From positions 105,494 to 169,493 of the forward strand of contig CALJDU010000019.1 in NCBI GenBank assembly GCA_938024995.1: DNA of 64,000 nt. The letters run 5' to 3'. A program made the position numbers and the translations under genes. This DNA is from an uncultured bacterium. GTDB taxonomy: Bacteria > Myxococcota_A > Polyangia > Polyangiales > Houyiibacteriaceae. The first letter of the stretch is position 1; the number at the start of each line of letters is the position of its first letter. Below, piece after piece: positions 44,355-53,914 of the stretch. Below the pieces are notes generated by a model. That model was not told where the DNA came from. It saw nothing but the letters and a program-made list of their open reading frames with translations, and ran no database searches.

Positions 44355-45332
44355 ATGGACGACTGGATCGATCGCCTCCAAGCAGACACCGCCGCGCAGC
44401 GCGTGGGCGCGACCCATTTGGTGGACGCTTGGCTTGCTCAGACGACCGTGCGCGAGCTGATCGATGTGAGCGGCGTGGTTGAGGCGGTTGCCTTGAGCGC
44501 ATCCGAGCGGAACATTGCGGTGGTGATCGAGCGCCTCGTCGATCCCGCCTGGGATCGACATCGGGCGCGCGCCGAAGCGGAAGGCGACCGCTTGGGCGAC
44601 TACGTCCCAGACGCTCAGCGTGAAGCGCTGCTCGACGCGATCGCGGCGCTGGAACAACCACGCGCGCAGTGGGCCAAGGAACTGATCGATACGGACATGC
44701 TCCGTGAGCTCCTCGCCCCAGCGCTTCAGCTGGTGTTGACCTCGTTCACCAAGAAGCTCCCGCTCACCGGGAAGCCGCTCGGAGGACTCGCCGGCGGCCT
44801 CGCGGGAAAGCTCTCCGCGGGATCGTCACGTCTTCAGCGATCGAAGATCGGCAGCGTCGGTCGCTCGGTCATCGGCAACGTCGAAGAGCGCTTCGCGCAA
44901 GCCGCGACGGAGTTCAGTCGGTCCGCCGTTGCTGTTTTGCGCGAAGGGATCGCCGAGCGGTTAGCGAGCGAAGAGGGCGCGGCCTTGCTCTCCGCGATGC
45001 GGCGCGACGCGGCGACCAAGATGCTCGAGGTCGAGGTGTCCGTGTTGATGGCGGAGGTCGACCATGTCGTCCCGCGCGACCAGTTGGCGAAGGTCATCCC
45101 GGCGATCACGGAGCACGCGTCGCGGCGAGACTTCATCAAGGAGTCGACTCGTTCGGAGCTGACGGCGATGCTCGGATCAATCGGAGACACACCGCTCCTC
45201 GTGCTCTTGAAAGAGAGCGGAGCGGAGGAAGCGATTCGGAAGTGGTTGAACGCTCTAGCGACGGACGCCCTCGGCGCAGCGCTCGCGGACGCCGCGTTCA
45301 CGACCTGGCTCCGAGACGTCAGCCGAGCGTAA
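44355..45332 (+). CDS. Conserved hypothetical helical protein
   Basis: A 325-residue protein that I do not recognise. It looks mostly alpha-helical, without a signal peptide. A Gly/Leu-rich segment in the middle (PLGGLAGGLAGKLSAG) is too short and mixed for a sure membrane helix. Long amphipathic helices follow (e.g. EERFAQAATEFSRSAVAVLREGIAERL). The ATG at 44355 follows a 180-base divergent region shared with the SCP2 gene. It is convergent with the 45345 gene. Codon use matches the neighbours, so it is very likely coding. Confidence 0.75.
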   Translation: MDDWIDRLQADTAAQRVGATHLVDAWLAQTTVRELIDVSGVVEAVALSASERNIAVVIERLVDPAWDRHRARAEAEGDRLGDYVPDAQREALLDAIAALEQPRAQWAKELIDTDMLRELLAPALQLVLTSFTKKLPLTGKPLGGLAGGLAGKLSAGSSRLQRSKIGSVGRSVIGNVEERFAQAATEFSRSAVAVLREGIAERLASEEGAALLSAMRRDAATKMLEVEVSVLMAEVDHVVPRDQLAKVIPAITEHASRRDFIKESTRSELTAMLGSIGDTPLLVLLKESGAEEAIRKWLNALATDALGAALADAAFTTWLRDVSRA

Positions 45333-45344
45333 CGGCCGGCGACC

Positions 45345-45884
45345 TCACTCGATGTCGAGGTCTTCCGCGAGGTAGCTCAAGATGACCTCGTCAAGCGACT
45401 TCTCCGAGAGGAGGTCTGAGCCAAACACGCCGCCGGCGGCTGGCGGATCTGATTTCGGACGCGCGGCGGCCACCGAAGCCGGCGGCTTGGTCTTGTGATA
45501 GCGAGGCGCTCCAACGCTGTCTGAAACGGGCGCGGTAGAGGGGCGTGACGCGGTGCCGATCGACGCGGCGACGTCGTCGAGGCTCATCGCCTCGAGCGAG
45601 TCGGAGCTGCCCTCATCGTCATAGACGCCATCACGGAGCGCGATGAACATCGCCTTGTGCTGCTCCTGCATCATCGACTTCACGAGCTTCTGACAGCCCT
45701 CGGTTCCGATGTGCTCGGCATACGACGACTTTGTCGTCGCGATGATGCGTCCGCCATCCGCAAACAGGTGCGTGATGATGTGCGGGTGGTTCACTCCAGA
45801 GTCTTCAGTCTGGATATGATAGAGCTTCCCGCGGTGGCGGACATTCGTGTTGTAGCCAAGCTGTGGTGACGGTCCGGACGTCAT
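45345..45884 (-). CDS. Conserved deltaproteobacterial protein of unknown function
   Basis: A 179-residue protein with a well-conserved N-terminal part (LGYNTNVRHRGKLYHIQTEDSG, then HPHIITHLFADGGRIIATTKSSYAEH and KAMFIALRDGVYD) that I recall as a hypothetical protein common in Myxococcota and relatives; no domain name is certain. The C-terminal half is a Ser/Pro/Ala-rich disordered linker ending in an acidic helix (SLDEVILSYLAEDLDIE). A conserved N-terminus with a variable linker suggests a regulator or adaptor. ATG 45884 is preferred because it directly precedes the conserved block; a GTG at 45932 is possible. Confidence 0.75.
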   Translation of the reverse strand: MTSGPSPQLGYNTNVRHRGKLYHIQTEDSGVNHPHIITHLFADGGRIIATTKSSYAEHIGTEGCQKLVKSMMQEQHKAMFIALRDGVYDDEGSSDSLEAMSLDDVAASIGTASRPSTAPVSDSVGAPRYHKTKPPASVAAARPKSDPPAAGGVFGSDLLSEKSLDEVILSYLAEDLDIE

Positions 45885-45961
45885 TTCGGCGAGTCTAACC
45901 ACCGAACCGGTTTCGCGATAGTTCGTGATCACTTCAACTCACAAGACCCAACTCGACTTCA

Positions 45962-46996
45962 ATGCCTAAGCCCCAACTTGAACCGATGCTCTTCCGTAAA
46001 GGAGCCGCCTACACCTGCTTCGGGGATGGTTTGTGCTGCACGGACATTCACGGCCTCGGGCCGATTACAAAACGTGAGCTCATCCAGATCCGGCGCATAG
46101 ATCCGCGCGGCGCGGATCACTCGGAGGCGTTTGAGGACTTTATGCTCCGAACCGCCGCAGATGGAGGGTGTCACTTCTTGATGCCCGACATGCTCTGCCG
46201 GGTTCACGCGGAGCACGGCGCCGACCAGAAGCCTGAAGGGTGCATTCGGTTTCCGCTCGGTCTCGTCGCGACGCCAAGCGGAGGGCGGGTCACCACCGAA
46301 CATCGCTGTCCTTGCCGAACGATGGGCGAGCGGCCCCCGCTCACGGAAGACGCCGTGACCGATTCGCTTCGGGGAGACGACGGTGACGTCTTCTCCGATC
46401 GCGACGTCCGGAAAATCCGGCTCGCGAAAAAGGAGAAGATCTCATTCGAGGAGTGGGAAGCGATCGAAGGGCCGATGATCGAGCGCTTGATCAATGGAGA
46501 GCGCGCCGCGGATGTGCTCGACGCGAAGCCGTTCCCTCCGCTGAAGTCCAGCTGGGAAGCGGAAGCCGAAGAGCTTATGGATGGTCGCGACGGAACGCAG
46601 TTCGGGATCCTGCTCGCGTGGGTCGCGGACTCGATCTTCGCTTTGGAGATGGGCCAACCCCCGCGCACCCCCGCGCGTCCCTGGGCGCACGCGTTCGATC
46701 GGGCGGAAGCGCGTGACGGGAAAGAGCGAACCCCTGACCAAGTGTTCGGCGACTACATCGCGGATGAGATTTGGTCGCTCAAGTGGACCGAAGAAGTGTC
46801 TTTCGATGTCGCGCGACTGGATCTCGTCACGCGAGACGCGATCGCGCGCGAATGTGCGCGGCGGATCGAAGCGACGGGGACCAGCAAAGGACGCGCCGCC
46901 GCCGAGGCCGTCATGATTGTCTCGGTTGTGTGCGACTCTGATCACTGGGAAGAAGTCGTCGACCACATCATCCGTCCCGCACCTGCAGACCGGTAG
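45962..46996 (+). CDS. YkgJ-type Cys-cluster protein with extended C-terminus
   Basis: A 344-residue protein. The N-terminal ~120 residues show a Cys-cluster: CFGDGLCCTDIHGLG, then CHFLMPDMLCRVHAEHGADQKPEGCIRFPLG and CPCRTMGE. The CxxxxxCC...C...CxxH...CxxFP pattern resembles the YkgJ iron/zinc-chelating family. The C-terminal ~220 residues are helical and acidic with no known motif. It probably binds metal or Fe-S. ATG 45962 follows a 77-base gap from the divergent conserved gene. A second, small YkgJ-type protein lies at 28066, so two types occur in this window. Confidence 0.78.
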   Translation: MPKPQLEPMLFRKGAAYTCFGDGLCCTDIHGLGPITKRELIQIRRIDPRGADHSEAFEDFMLRTAADGGCHFLMPDMLCRVHAEHGADQKPEGCIRFPLGLVATPSGGRVTTEHRCPCRTMGERPPLTEDAVTDSLRGDDGDVFSDRDVRKIRLAKKEKISFEEWEAIEGPMIERLINGERAADVLDAKPFPPLKSSWEAEAEELMDGRDGTQFGILLAWVADSIFALEMGQPPRTPARPWAHAFDRAEARDGKERTPDQVFGDYIADEIWSLKWTEEVSFDVARLDLVTRDAIARECARRIEATGTSKGRAAAEAVMIVSVVCDSDHWEEVVDHIIRPAPADR

Positions 46997-47060
46997 TCCT
47001 TAGAGGTGACACCCCCAACCGCGCGATGTCGCCGGATGGGTGTTCGGCTAGAGTGGGCGC

Positions 47061-49679
47061 GTGGACAGGCCGAAAAAGCGGCGCGTGAAGTCAACGCTCG
47101 CGTTGTCGAGCATTACGATCTCGGAGGGGCTTCCACGGATCGTCGATCCGGTCGCGGATGAAGAGGCGCGTCGCCGCTACGCCTTCATCGTCAACACCTC
47201 TCCCGACTTGATGGCGCTGCTGTCGAGCGACCTGAAGTACGGCGCGGTCAACGATGCGTTCTGCGCGGCGCACAACAAACAGCGCGCGGCGATCGTTGGG
47301 CGCGCGGTCACCGAGATCGATGGCCCGCTGGTCTCGCTTCAGATTCAGAACTTGGTCGCGCAATGCCTAACCGGCGTTCGGGTCGGCGATGAGTTCTGGA
47401 CCGAGCTTCCTGATCGCGGACGTTGCTGTCTCGAGTGGGACTTCATGCCGTACCTCGACGATGAGGGCGAGGTCACCCACACCGTCGTGATCTGCAAAGA
47501 CGTGACGACGCGTGTGGAGGCGGTCGACAAAGAGCGGCACGCAGCAGGACGGGTCGGCTTGTTGCAGCGCGTGACCGCCGCCGCGAACGCGATCGGTCCG
47601 CACGAAGAGATCTTACGTCACGTGCTCTCGACGATTTGCGAGCGTGGGCACTGGGCGCACGCGGTTGTTCGATCGCTGGATGAAGACGAGACGGCGGTGT
47701 GGGTCGCGCGGGACGGCTCGCCTGCCGAACACTTGGTCGACGCGACCGCTGCGCTCGCGGCGGCTTTCGATGGCAGCGTCATCCCACAAGCGGCCAGCGC
47801 GGACGAAGCGATGGTGTTGCGGACGGGTCAAAACGCGATGCTTCGACGGATCGCGGAGCACGACATCGAGATGATCGTGTCGGTTCCGATCGTCGCGAAC
47901 CAGGAACGCTGGGGCACGCTTGAACTCTACGGTGGCATCGTCACGGATGAGCTCGTCGCGGTGGTTGAGAATTTTGGTCTCGAGATCGGAAACGTCTTGG
48001 CGCGAGCGCGGGCGGACGCGGAGCTCATCCGCTCTCGAAACGAGTACCGAAGCCTCTTCGACTCCGCGCATGACGCGATCCTCGTGATCGAGGACGACAT
48101 CGTGCGCGACGCGAATCCTCGAGCGTGCGAGCTCTACGGTTACGCGCGCTCGGAACTGATCAACGGCTCCCTTTCGAAGGTGACCGGGAGCCGTCTCGAG
48201 GCGCCGGTGGATGAGTCGACCGGCGCGGTGACCTATCAGGCCATCCAGCGCCGCAAGGACGGCAAACAAATCGTCGTCGATGTGCACGCCTCCCGGGTCG
48301 AGTTCGAAGGGCGTCCGGCGATCCTCGCCATCAAGCGCGACGTGACCGACCGGGTCCGCGCGGAGCAGATGCTCCGTTACCAAGCGCTTCACGATGGGCT
48401 GACTTCGCTCCCGAACCGCAAGTACATCATGCAACGGGTCGCGGAAGCGTTCGCGAGTCCAGACCCTGATCTGGCGTTGCTCTTCATCGAGATGGATCGC
48501 TTCAAGGCCGTCAACGACAGCCTTGGGCTCGCGGTCGGCGATCGTGTCCTCATCGAGATTGGGCGTCGGCTACACGGCTGTGCCTCACGGCAAGACATGG
48601 TCGCGCGGGTCGGTGGAGACGAGTTTGGAGTGTTGCTCGTCGGTGAAGATGCGCGTCGTCGCGCTCGCGACCTCTCGGAGACAGCTCGCCGCGCGCTCGC
48701 GGAGCCTTTTCAGATCGGGCATCGCCAGGTGTACGTGTCGGCGTGCATCGGCGTCGCCTTCAGTCATCAGAGCAAGCGCCCTGAGCATCTGATGCGGGAC
48801 GCGAACATCGCGATGGTCCGCGCGAAGTCGTTCGGCCACGGCAGCGTGGAGTTCTTTGATCACCGGATGCACGACGAAGCGATCAGTCGGCTCGAGCTGG
48901 AGACCGCGCTTAAAGAGGCGATCCAAAACGAGAAAGAGCTGAGCGTTGTGTTTCAGCCGATCGTGCACATCCGCTCCCGGCGGTTGGCGGGTTTCGAAGC
49001 GCTGGTGCGCTGGCACCGGCCCGGGCGAGGGAAGGTTTCGCCCACGACGATGATCCCGATCGCGGAGGAGACGGGTCTGATCGTTCCCTTGGGTCACTGG
49101 ATCCTCCGCGAGACCTGCAAGCAGATGGTCGAGTGGCGGCGTCAATACCCGGACCTCCCGATGACGGTGAACGTCAACGTGTCTCCGCGGCAGATGCTCC
49201 GCGCAGAGATGACCGAGCAGGTCTTTGGGGTGCTCGAGGAGACCGGGCTGCCGCCGAACTGCTTGAAGCTCGAGCTCACGGAGAGCCTCTTCATGGATGA
49301 GCCGGAGCAGACCGCGAAGCGTTTGCAGGAGTTCCGCGATCGCGGCGTTCGGATCTGCATCGATGATTTTGGGACGGGGTTCTCTTCCCTCAGCTACCTC
49401 CACCGCTTCCCGGTCGACGTCGTGAAGATCGACCGCGCGTTCGTTCGGGACGCTGGCCAATCCGGTCAACACGCGATCGTCCGCGCGATCATCGCGCTCG
49501 CGGGCGCGCTCGAGATGGATGTCGTCGCTGAGGGAATCGAGTCAGAGACGGAGCTGGCCTTCCTTCGCGCGCTTCAGTGTCACTACGGGCAGGGCTACTT
49601 GTTCTCCCGCGCGCTCAACGTCGAAGGTGTCCAAGCCGTGCTCAAAAATGGCGGACTCTTCGAGCCGGCTGCTATCTGA
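47061..49679 (+). CDS. PAS-GAF-PAS-GGDEF-EAL cyclic-di-GMP signalling protein
   Basis: An 872-residue cytoplasmic protein. A PAS domain spans ~35-140, a GAF domain ~160-320, and a second PAS ~330-450 (SLFDSAHDAILVIEDD). The GGDEF domain shows intact RVGGDEFG and substrate Asp in MDRFKAVND; the I-site RxxD upstream is degenerate (SRQD). The EAL domain has FEALVRW, NVNVSPRQ, LELTESLF, IDDFGTGFSSL, VKIDRAFV and VAEGIESE, all catalytic residues present. It can therefore both make and degrade cyclic-di-GMP, controlled by the sensors; which activity dominates is unknown. GTG start at 47061, no membrane segment seen. Confidence 0.9.
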   Translation: MDRPKKRRVKSTLALSSITISEGLPRIVDPVADEEARRRYAFIVNTSPDLMALLSSDLKYGAVNDAFCAAHNKQRAAIVGRAVTEIDGPLVSLQIQNLVAQCLTGVRVGDEFWTELPDRGRCCLEWDFMPYLDDEGEVTHTVVICKDVTTRVEAVDKERHAAGRVGLLQRVTAAANAIGPHEEILRHVLSTICERGHWAHAVVRSLDEDETAVWVARDGSPAEHLVDATAALAAAFDGSVIPQAASADEAMVLRTGQNAMLRRIAEHDIEMIVSVPIVANQERWGTLELYGGIVTDELVAVVENFGLEIGNVLARARADAELIRSRNEYRSLFDSAHDAILVIEDDIVRDANPRACELYGYARSELINGSLSKVTGSRLEAPVDESTGAVTYQAIQRRKDGKQIVVDVHASRVEFEGRPAILAIKRDVTDRVRAEQMLRYQALHDGLTSLPNRKYIMQRVAEAFASPDPDLALLFIEMDRFKAVNDSLGLAVGDRVLIEIGRRLHGCASRQDMVARVGGDEFGVLLVGEDARRRARDLSETARRALAEPFQIGHRQVYVSACIGVAFSHQSKRPEHLMRDANIAMVRAKSFGHGSVEFFDHRMHDEAISRLELETALKEAIQNEKELSVVFQPIVHIRSRRLAGFEALVRWHRPGRGKVSPTTMIPIAEETGLIVPLGHWILRETCKQMVEWRRQYPDLPMTVNVNVSPRQMLRAEMTEQVFGVLEETGLPPNCLKLELTESLFMDEPEQTAKRLQEFRDRGVRICIDDFGTGFSSLSYLHRFPVDVVKIDRAFVRDAGQSGQHAIVRAIIALAGALEMDVVAEGIESETELAFLRALQCHYGQGYLFSRALNVEGVQAVLKNGGLFEPAAI

Positions 49680-49786
49680 ACAGGCGTCCAGCTTTTCCGG
49701 CGTAACTTGTAATCTCCAGCGAGATCGCTTGCGGGAACAACCGTATTTGGGCAACAACGTTAACTCACCCTCACCAAGGGACGGTC

Positions 49787-51478
49787 ATGCGCGTTCTTTC
49801 TTTCTTGAGTCTCCTCGCCGTATTTTTCTCCACGCCGGCTCACGCGGAGGCTCCTCTCCTGACCGGACTCGGAGGTCCTCGCTCCTTTGGAACAGAGTGT
49901 CTCCATCGGAATGATGACGGCTCTTCGGTCGCGATCGACCTGACAGAGGCGTTCCCCGAGGGGCTCGATTTCTTCGGAACGCGCCACACCCGAGTCTTCG
50001 TTAATACGAACGGAAACATCACGTTCAACGACGATCTCTCGACGTTCACGCCGGACCCTTTCCCGGTCGCGGACCAGCCGATGATCGCGCCGTACTGGGC
50101 CGACGTCGACATCCGGGAGCCTGACTCCTCAGGAGGAACGTTCTCATCATGCGCCACCGGTGGTTCGAGCGGAGACGCCTGCCACAACCCGACCGAGAAC
50201 GGTGTTTGGTGGAACCTCAGCCCAGGCCGCATGGTCGTGACGTGGCACCGCGTTGGCTACTACCGTTGCCACACCGACCTTCGGATGAACTTCCAGTTGA
50301 TCCTGACCGCGTCGCCGACGTGTAGCGCGGGTGACTTCGACGTCGAGTTCCGCTTCAACCAGTGTCAGTGGACGACGGGTGACGCGAGCGGCGGAACGGA
50401 CGGGTTTGGCGGTACCCCTGGTCAGTCTGGATTCGACGCGGGCAACTCCGTCGACTTCGTTGAGATCGCGGGGTCTCGAACCGAAGAGATCCACAACATT
50501 CTTTGCCGTGACTCCAACGTGGACGACTCCGGTGTGTGGCAGTTCCAAATTCGGAGCGGCGCCGTCATTTGCCCCGATGCGGGGGACCTCTGCGACACCG
50601 GTATGATTGGTGTTTGCGCGGAGGGGCGAACCCAATGCGTCGGCGGCGGAACTGAGTGTCAGCCGGTGGTGCCCGCGGCGCCTGAGCGTTGTGACAACCT
50701 CGATAACGACTGCGACGGGATGGTCGACGAAGAAGACGGCGACCCCCTCTGTGACGCGACGAAGGTCTGTGACGGGACGTGCATCGCGCGCTGCTTCGAG
50801 GGCGGCTGCGCACCAGGTTTCTCGTGCGGAGAAGACGGCCTGTGCGTGGAAGATGGCTGTGAGGACGTGGAGTGCCCGCCCGGACAGCGATGCAGCGGCG
50901 GAGAGTGCGTCGGCGCATGTGACGGAGTTGTCTGTCCTCCCGGTCAGAGCTGCCGCGGCGGTCGTTGTCTTGACCTCTGCGAAGGTCTCGAGTGCGACCC
51001 CGGCTGTTCCATCTGCAGCGAAGGTGACTGTGTCCCAGAGTGCTCCGCGACGTCGTGTCCAGAAGGCGAGACGTGCGGTGATGATGGTCGTTGTCTCCCG
51101 ACCGCGTGTGTTGGGGTGTCCTGCGAGCCTGGTTTCTACTGCACCGCAAGCGGCTGCGTGGACGAGTGCGAAGGCACGGTCTGCCCGGATGGCTTGGAGT
51201 GTCTCGAGGGCGAGTGCACAACACCGCCGCCGCCTCCGCCGCCACCACCCCCCGTCGATGCGGGAACGGATGCCGGAGGTACCGACACCGGTGGTGACTT
51301 GGTCGACACGGGCATGATGAGCGAGGACTCAGGTTCGATGACCGACACAGGTCGCGTGATCCCGACACGTGATGACGGTTGCGGTTGCCGAGTGCCGAGC
51401 GCGACGTCGTCATCGTCGCCATCCTGGCTCGCCGCGTTCGCGATTGTCGGCTTGATGATTCGACGCCGCCGACGCTGA
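49787..51478 (+). CDS. Nidogen-like Cys-rich surface protein with MYXO-CTERM tail
   Basis: A 563-residue exported protein with signal peptide [20 protein letters not shown]. Residues ~40-250 form a nidogen-like (NIDO) domain: [45 protein letters not shown] MopE-like [16 protein letters not shown] motif and eight or more Cys-rich CxxGxxC units follow, then a Pro run and a Thr/Asp linker. The C-terminus is a MYXO-CTERM signal: GCGCR, a hydrophobic helix ([12 protein letters not shown]) and a run of five Arg. This tail is known to direct sorting to the outer surface. No sortase-like partner is in this window. AAGGGA precedes ATG 49787. Confidence 0.88.
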   Translation: MRVLSFLSLLAVFFSTPAHAEAPLLTGLGGPRSFGTECLHRNDDGSSVAIDLTEAFPEGLDFFGTRHTRVFVNTNGNITFNDDLSTFTPDPFPVADQPMIAPYWADVDIREPDSSGGTFSSCATGGSSGDACHNPTENGVWWNLSPGRMVVTWHRVGYYRCHTDLRMNFQLILTASPTCSAGDFDVEFRFNQCQWTTGDASGGTDGFGGTPGQSGFDAGNSVDFVEIAGSRTEEIHNILCRDSNVDDSGVWQFQIRSGAVICPDAGDLCDTGMIGVCAEGRTQCVGGGTECQPVVPAAPERCDNLDNDCDGMVDEEDGDPLCDATKVCDGTCIARCFEGGCAPGFSCGEDGLCVEDGCEDVECPPGQRCSGGECVGACDGVVCPPGQSCRGGRCLDLCEGLECDPGCSICSEGDCVPECSATSCPEGETCGDDGRCLPTACVGVSCEPGFYCTASGCVDECEGTVCPDGLECLEGECTTPPPPPPPPPPVDAGTDAGGTDTGGDLVDTGMMSEDSGSMTDTGRVIPTRDDGCGCRVPSATSSSSPSWLAAFAIVGLMIRRRRR

Positions 51479-51511
51479 TCGGCGTTGACGAAACGAATAT
51501 AGGTTCGTACT

Positions 51512-51537
51512 ACGGGCCGTCCAATCGGGCGGCCCGT
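51512..51537 (+). terminator. Hairpin after the nidogen-like gene
   Basis: ACGGGCCG and CGGCCCGT (51512-51519 and 51530-51537) pair over 8 bp with a 10-base loop, 34 bases beyond the stop. It is followed by TCGCGTTG, not a T run, so a factor-assisted terminator is more likely than a simple intrinsic one. Confidence 0.5.
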
Positions 51538-51592
51538 TCGCGTTGTGCGCACGGCAAACGCCTGCCTCATCAACCCTCGCCCCCGGTTCAAC

Positions 51593-52519
51593 ATGGCTAC
51601 CAAGAAGAAGTCCACGAAGAAGCGGTCGACCAGGAAGGCCTCTAAGAAGAGGACGACCAAGAAGGCGACCAAGAAGAAGTCGACCAAGAAGAAGTCGACC
51701 AAGAAGGCCGTCAAGAAGAAGGCGACCAAGAAGGCGACTAAGAAGAAGTCGACTAAGAAGAAGTCGACCAAGAAGGCCGCCAAGAAGAAGGCGACCAAGA
51801 AGAAGTCGACCAAGAAGAAGTCGACCAAGAAGGCCGCCAAGAAGAAGTCGACCAAGAAGGCCGCCAAGAAGAAGTCGACCAAGAAGAAGTCGACCAAGAA
51901 GGCGACCAAGAAGAAGTCGACCAAGAAGAAGGCGACCAAGAAGGCCGCCAAGAAGAAGGCGACCAAGAAGAAGGCGACCAAGAAGGCTGCCAAGAAGAAG
52001 GCGACCAAGAAGGCTGCCAAGAAGAAGGCCGCTCCGAAGAAGGCTGCCAAGAAGAAGGCCGCTCCGAAGAAGGCTGCCAAGAAGGCCGCTCCGAAGAAGG
52101 CCGCTCCGAAGAAGGCTGCGAAGAAGCCGAAGAAGAAGTCGACACCCGTTCTTAGCGAGCGGACCGTCGAGAGCTACGCCTCGAACCTGAAGGATTGGCG
52201 CGGAGACGTCGTGTCACGTCTCGCCGCGCTCGTCGCGGACACCGCTGCTAGCGCAACAGGGTCCATCAAGTGGGCACAGCCGGTCTTCCACACGGAGCAC
52301 GGCCCGTTCGCGTACATTCGCGCGTTCACCGACCACGTGAACTTCGGCTTCTGGCGCGGCGTCCAACTCGACGACCCGCACTCCCTCCTCGAGGGCGCGG
52401 GCGGGAAGATGCGCTTCGTTCAGATCTTCCGCGCCTCCGACGTGAAGGAAGAGGCTCTCTCCGCGTTCGTTTCACAAGCAGTGTCGCTCAACGCGAAGCA
52501 CGGCAACCCGACTCGCTGA
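51593..52519 (+). CDS. Histone H1-like Lys-rich protein fused to DUF1801
   Basis: A 308-residue protein. The first ~180 residues are almost only Lys, Ala, Thr and Ser in KKST, KKAT and KKAA units, as in bacterial H1-like DNA-compacting proteins. The C-terminal ~125 residues are a DUF1801 (YdhG-like, frataxin-fold) domain: [34 protein letters not shown] and [15 protein letters not shown] 51593 directly starts the basic tail; upstream in-frame codons do not fit. It probably binds DNA through the tail, while the DUF1801 domain's role is unknown. The Lys-rich part is built from a tandem-repeat DNA stretch. An intrinsic terminator follows. Confidence 0.87.
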   Translation: MATKKKSTKKRSTRKASKKRTTKKATKKKSTKKKSTKKAVKKKATKKATKKKSTKKKSTKKAAKKKATKKKSTKKKSTKKAAKKKSTKKAAKKKSTKKKSTKKATKKKSTKKKATKKAAKKKATKKKATKKAAKKKATKKAAKKKAAPKKAAKKKAAPKKAAKKAAPKKAAPKKAAKKPKKKSTPVLSERTVESYASNLKDWRGDVVSRLAALVADTAASATGSIKWAQPVFHTEHGPFAYIRAFTDHVNFGFWRGVQLDDPHSLLEGAGGKMRFVQIFRASDVKEEALSAFVSQAVSLNAKHGNPTR

Positions 52520-52534
52520 ACGCTCGAACCACTT

Positions 52535-52571
52535 GAAAGGGCAGCTGATCATGAGATCGGCTGCCCTTTTC
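52535..52571 (+). terminator. Intrinsic terminator after the H1-like/DUF1801 gene
   Basis: A 10-bp stem AAAGGGCAGC/GCTGCCCTTT with a 15-base loop is followed by a TTTTC tail. It begins 17 bases after the stop codon. It may also stop the convergent cheY transcript from the other side. Confidence 0.8.
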
Positions 52572-52647
52572 AAATTCTCGAACCGACTTGGTGACGCGAC
52601 GAGAGTGTCGCGAGTCTACCGCGCAAGTAACGACCCCCACCCCAAGC

Positions 52648-53028
52648 TCACATGTTAAGCAGGTGGCGAACCTGCGCGATCACGAGCGGCGCCTGAATGG
52701 GCTTCGTAATGTAAGCCGTCGCGCCCAGCGCCATCGCTCGCTCGCAGTCCTCTGCCGAACCCTCGGTCGTGATGATGAGGATAGGGACATCTCGATGCGT
52801 CTCATCACTTCGAATGCGCTTCACGAGCTTGAGCCCGTCCATGATCGGCATGTTGATGTCCGTGATCACGAGGTCGAACCGTGAACCGGAGAGCTTCCGG
52901 AGACCGTCCACGCCGTCTTCCGCTTCCGTGATGCGGAGCCGCTTGATCCGCGCCAGCGCGAAGACCAAGAGCTGCCGCATCATGGGCGAGTCTTCAACAA
53001 CCAGACAGGAGTATTCGCTTGATTCCAC
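52648..53028 (-). CDS. cheY: CheY-like chemotaxis response regulator
   Basis: A 126-residue single receiver: acidic pair VEDSPMM, phosphoacceptor Asp in DLVITDINMPIMDG, Thr in IITTEGSAED and Lys in ITKPIQAP. It is the last gene of the chemosensory operon, 10 bases after the GAF protein gene, and likely receives phosphate from CheA. No flagellar gene is in the window, so the output may be a pilus motor, gliding, or gene control. GTG start at 53028. Confidence 0.87.
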   Translation of the reverse strand: MESSEYSCLVVEDSPMMRQLLVFALARIKRLRITEAEDGVDGLRKLSGSRFDLVITDINMPIMDGLKLVKRIRSDETHRDVPILIITTEGSAEDCERAMALGATAYITKPIQAPLVIAQVRHLLNM

Positions 53029-53038
53029 GCGATGCCTC

Positions 53039-53914
53039 TTAAATCCGCTCGAACAGTCCGGTCAACGCCGCGCGAGGCTCGACCCCTTCACAGAGTGCCG
53101 CCGCGACGATCGCGTTGCCCGCCTGTGAGCCAAGTAGACCAATCAGCTCCTGGTCGACGGTCGACCACTCAGCCTTCTGTTCCAACAACCGGTGAATCAC
53201 GATCGCCCCGATGACGTCACCGCCAACAGAGAGTGGGATGATCGCGACGGGGTCCTCGCCGGTCCCCTCATTGAGCGACGAGTTCTCGCGGACCCACATG
53301 AGACCGGTTTGGCAGGCCTCTCCGAGCCGCCCTTCACCAACCATCTTGTCTTCCGCGTTGCCCACGCCGTGCTTCGTGATTGGGCGGACCCGGTCCCCAT
53401 CGATCGCGTAGACGACAAACGCCTCGGCGCCGATGAGCTGACCAACAATGTCACGTAGGTTCCGGAACACGTGGCGAAGCGTGAAACGAGCGTAGAGCTG
53501 ACGGGTCGCGACGTAGAGATTGGCGAGCTCGCTGAGCTCGCTCTCCGTGCTGAGGACGTGCTCTCTTACGCGTTCGCTCGACTTCTTGAGGTGGCTCGCG
53601 CGCTCCTCCAGACCATGCCGCTCCGCCTTTAGCGTCGCGATGGTCTTCATGAGCTCTACGGTTTGGTCGTCGGAACCGAGCTGCCGCGTGAGCTCTTCAT
53701 TCTCCGCGCGGAGGCGGGCGACGGAGCTCTTGAGCGCGTCACGCTCCGAGAGCAACGCCTCTGTCCGTTCGACTCCGCTTCGAATGAGTTCGCGAAAAAA
53801 ATCTGAGTCGACGGTCACGTGTTTATTGTCCCCCGGGTCGCTCGCCAAGCTAGCAAAGCGATTTCGGGTCCGCACCGATGGGGATGACCCGATCGCCTTC
53901 TGGGTGATCCCCAT
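53039..53914 (-). CDS. Coiled-coil GAF protein of the chemosensory operon
   Basis: A 291-residue protein. Residues ~35-115 are a coiled coil (LLSERDALKSSVARLRAENEELTRQL, then HLKKSSERVREHVLSTESELSELANLY). Residues ~130-285 are a GAF domain (IGAEAFVVYAIDGDRVRPIT, AIIPLSVGGDVIGAIVIH). I see no kinase, receptor-type signalling tip or membrane segment. The start ATG 53914 overlaps the cheB stop (TAATG), but GTG 53818 is also possible and would remove the first 32 residues. Within this operon it may replace or assist a receptor as a cytoplasmic sensor or adaptor. That role is inference. Confidence 0.8.
   Translation of the reverse strand: MGITQKAIGSSPSVRTRNRFASLASDPGDNKHVTVDSDFFRELIRSGVERTEALLSERDALKSSVARLRAENEELTRQLGSDDQTVELMKTIATLKAERHGLEERASHLKKSSERVREHVLSTESELSELANLYVATRQLYARFTLRHVFRNLRDIVGQLIGAEAFVVYAIDGDRVRPITKHGVGNAEDKMVGEGRLGEACQTGLMWVRENSSLNEGTGEDPVAIIPLSVGGDVIGAIVIHRLLEQKAEWSTVDQELIGLLGSQAGNAIVAAALCEGVEPRAALTGLFERI

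Noticed and set aside
51136..52080. Minus-strand frame with many Phe/Leu/Ala repeats
   Set aside because: It is the complement of the Lys-rich repeat DNA. Hydrophobic repeats arise because AAG reads CTT; it is not a membrane protein.
51600..52140. Tandem repeats that could suggest a CRISPR or satellite array
   Set aside because: Repeat units are short, lack spacers and encode the Lys-rich protein in frame.
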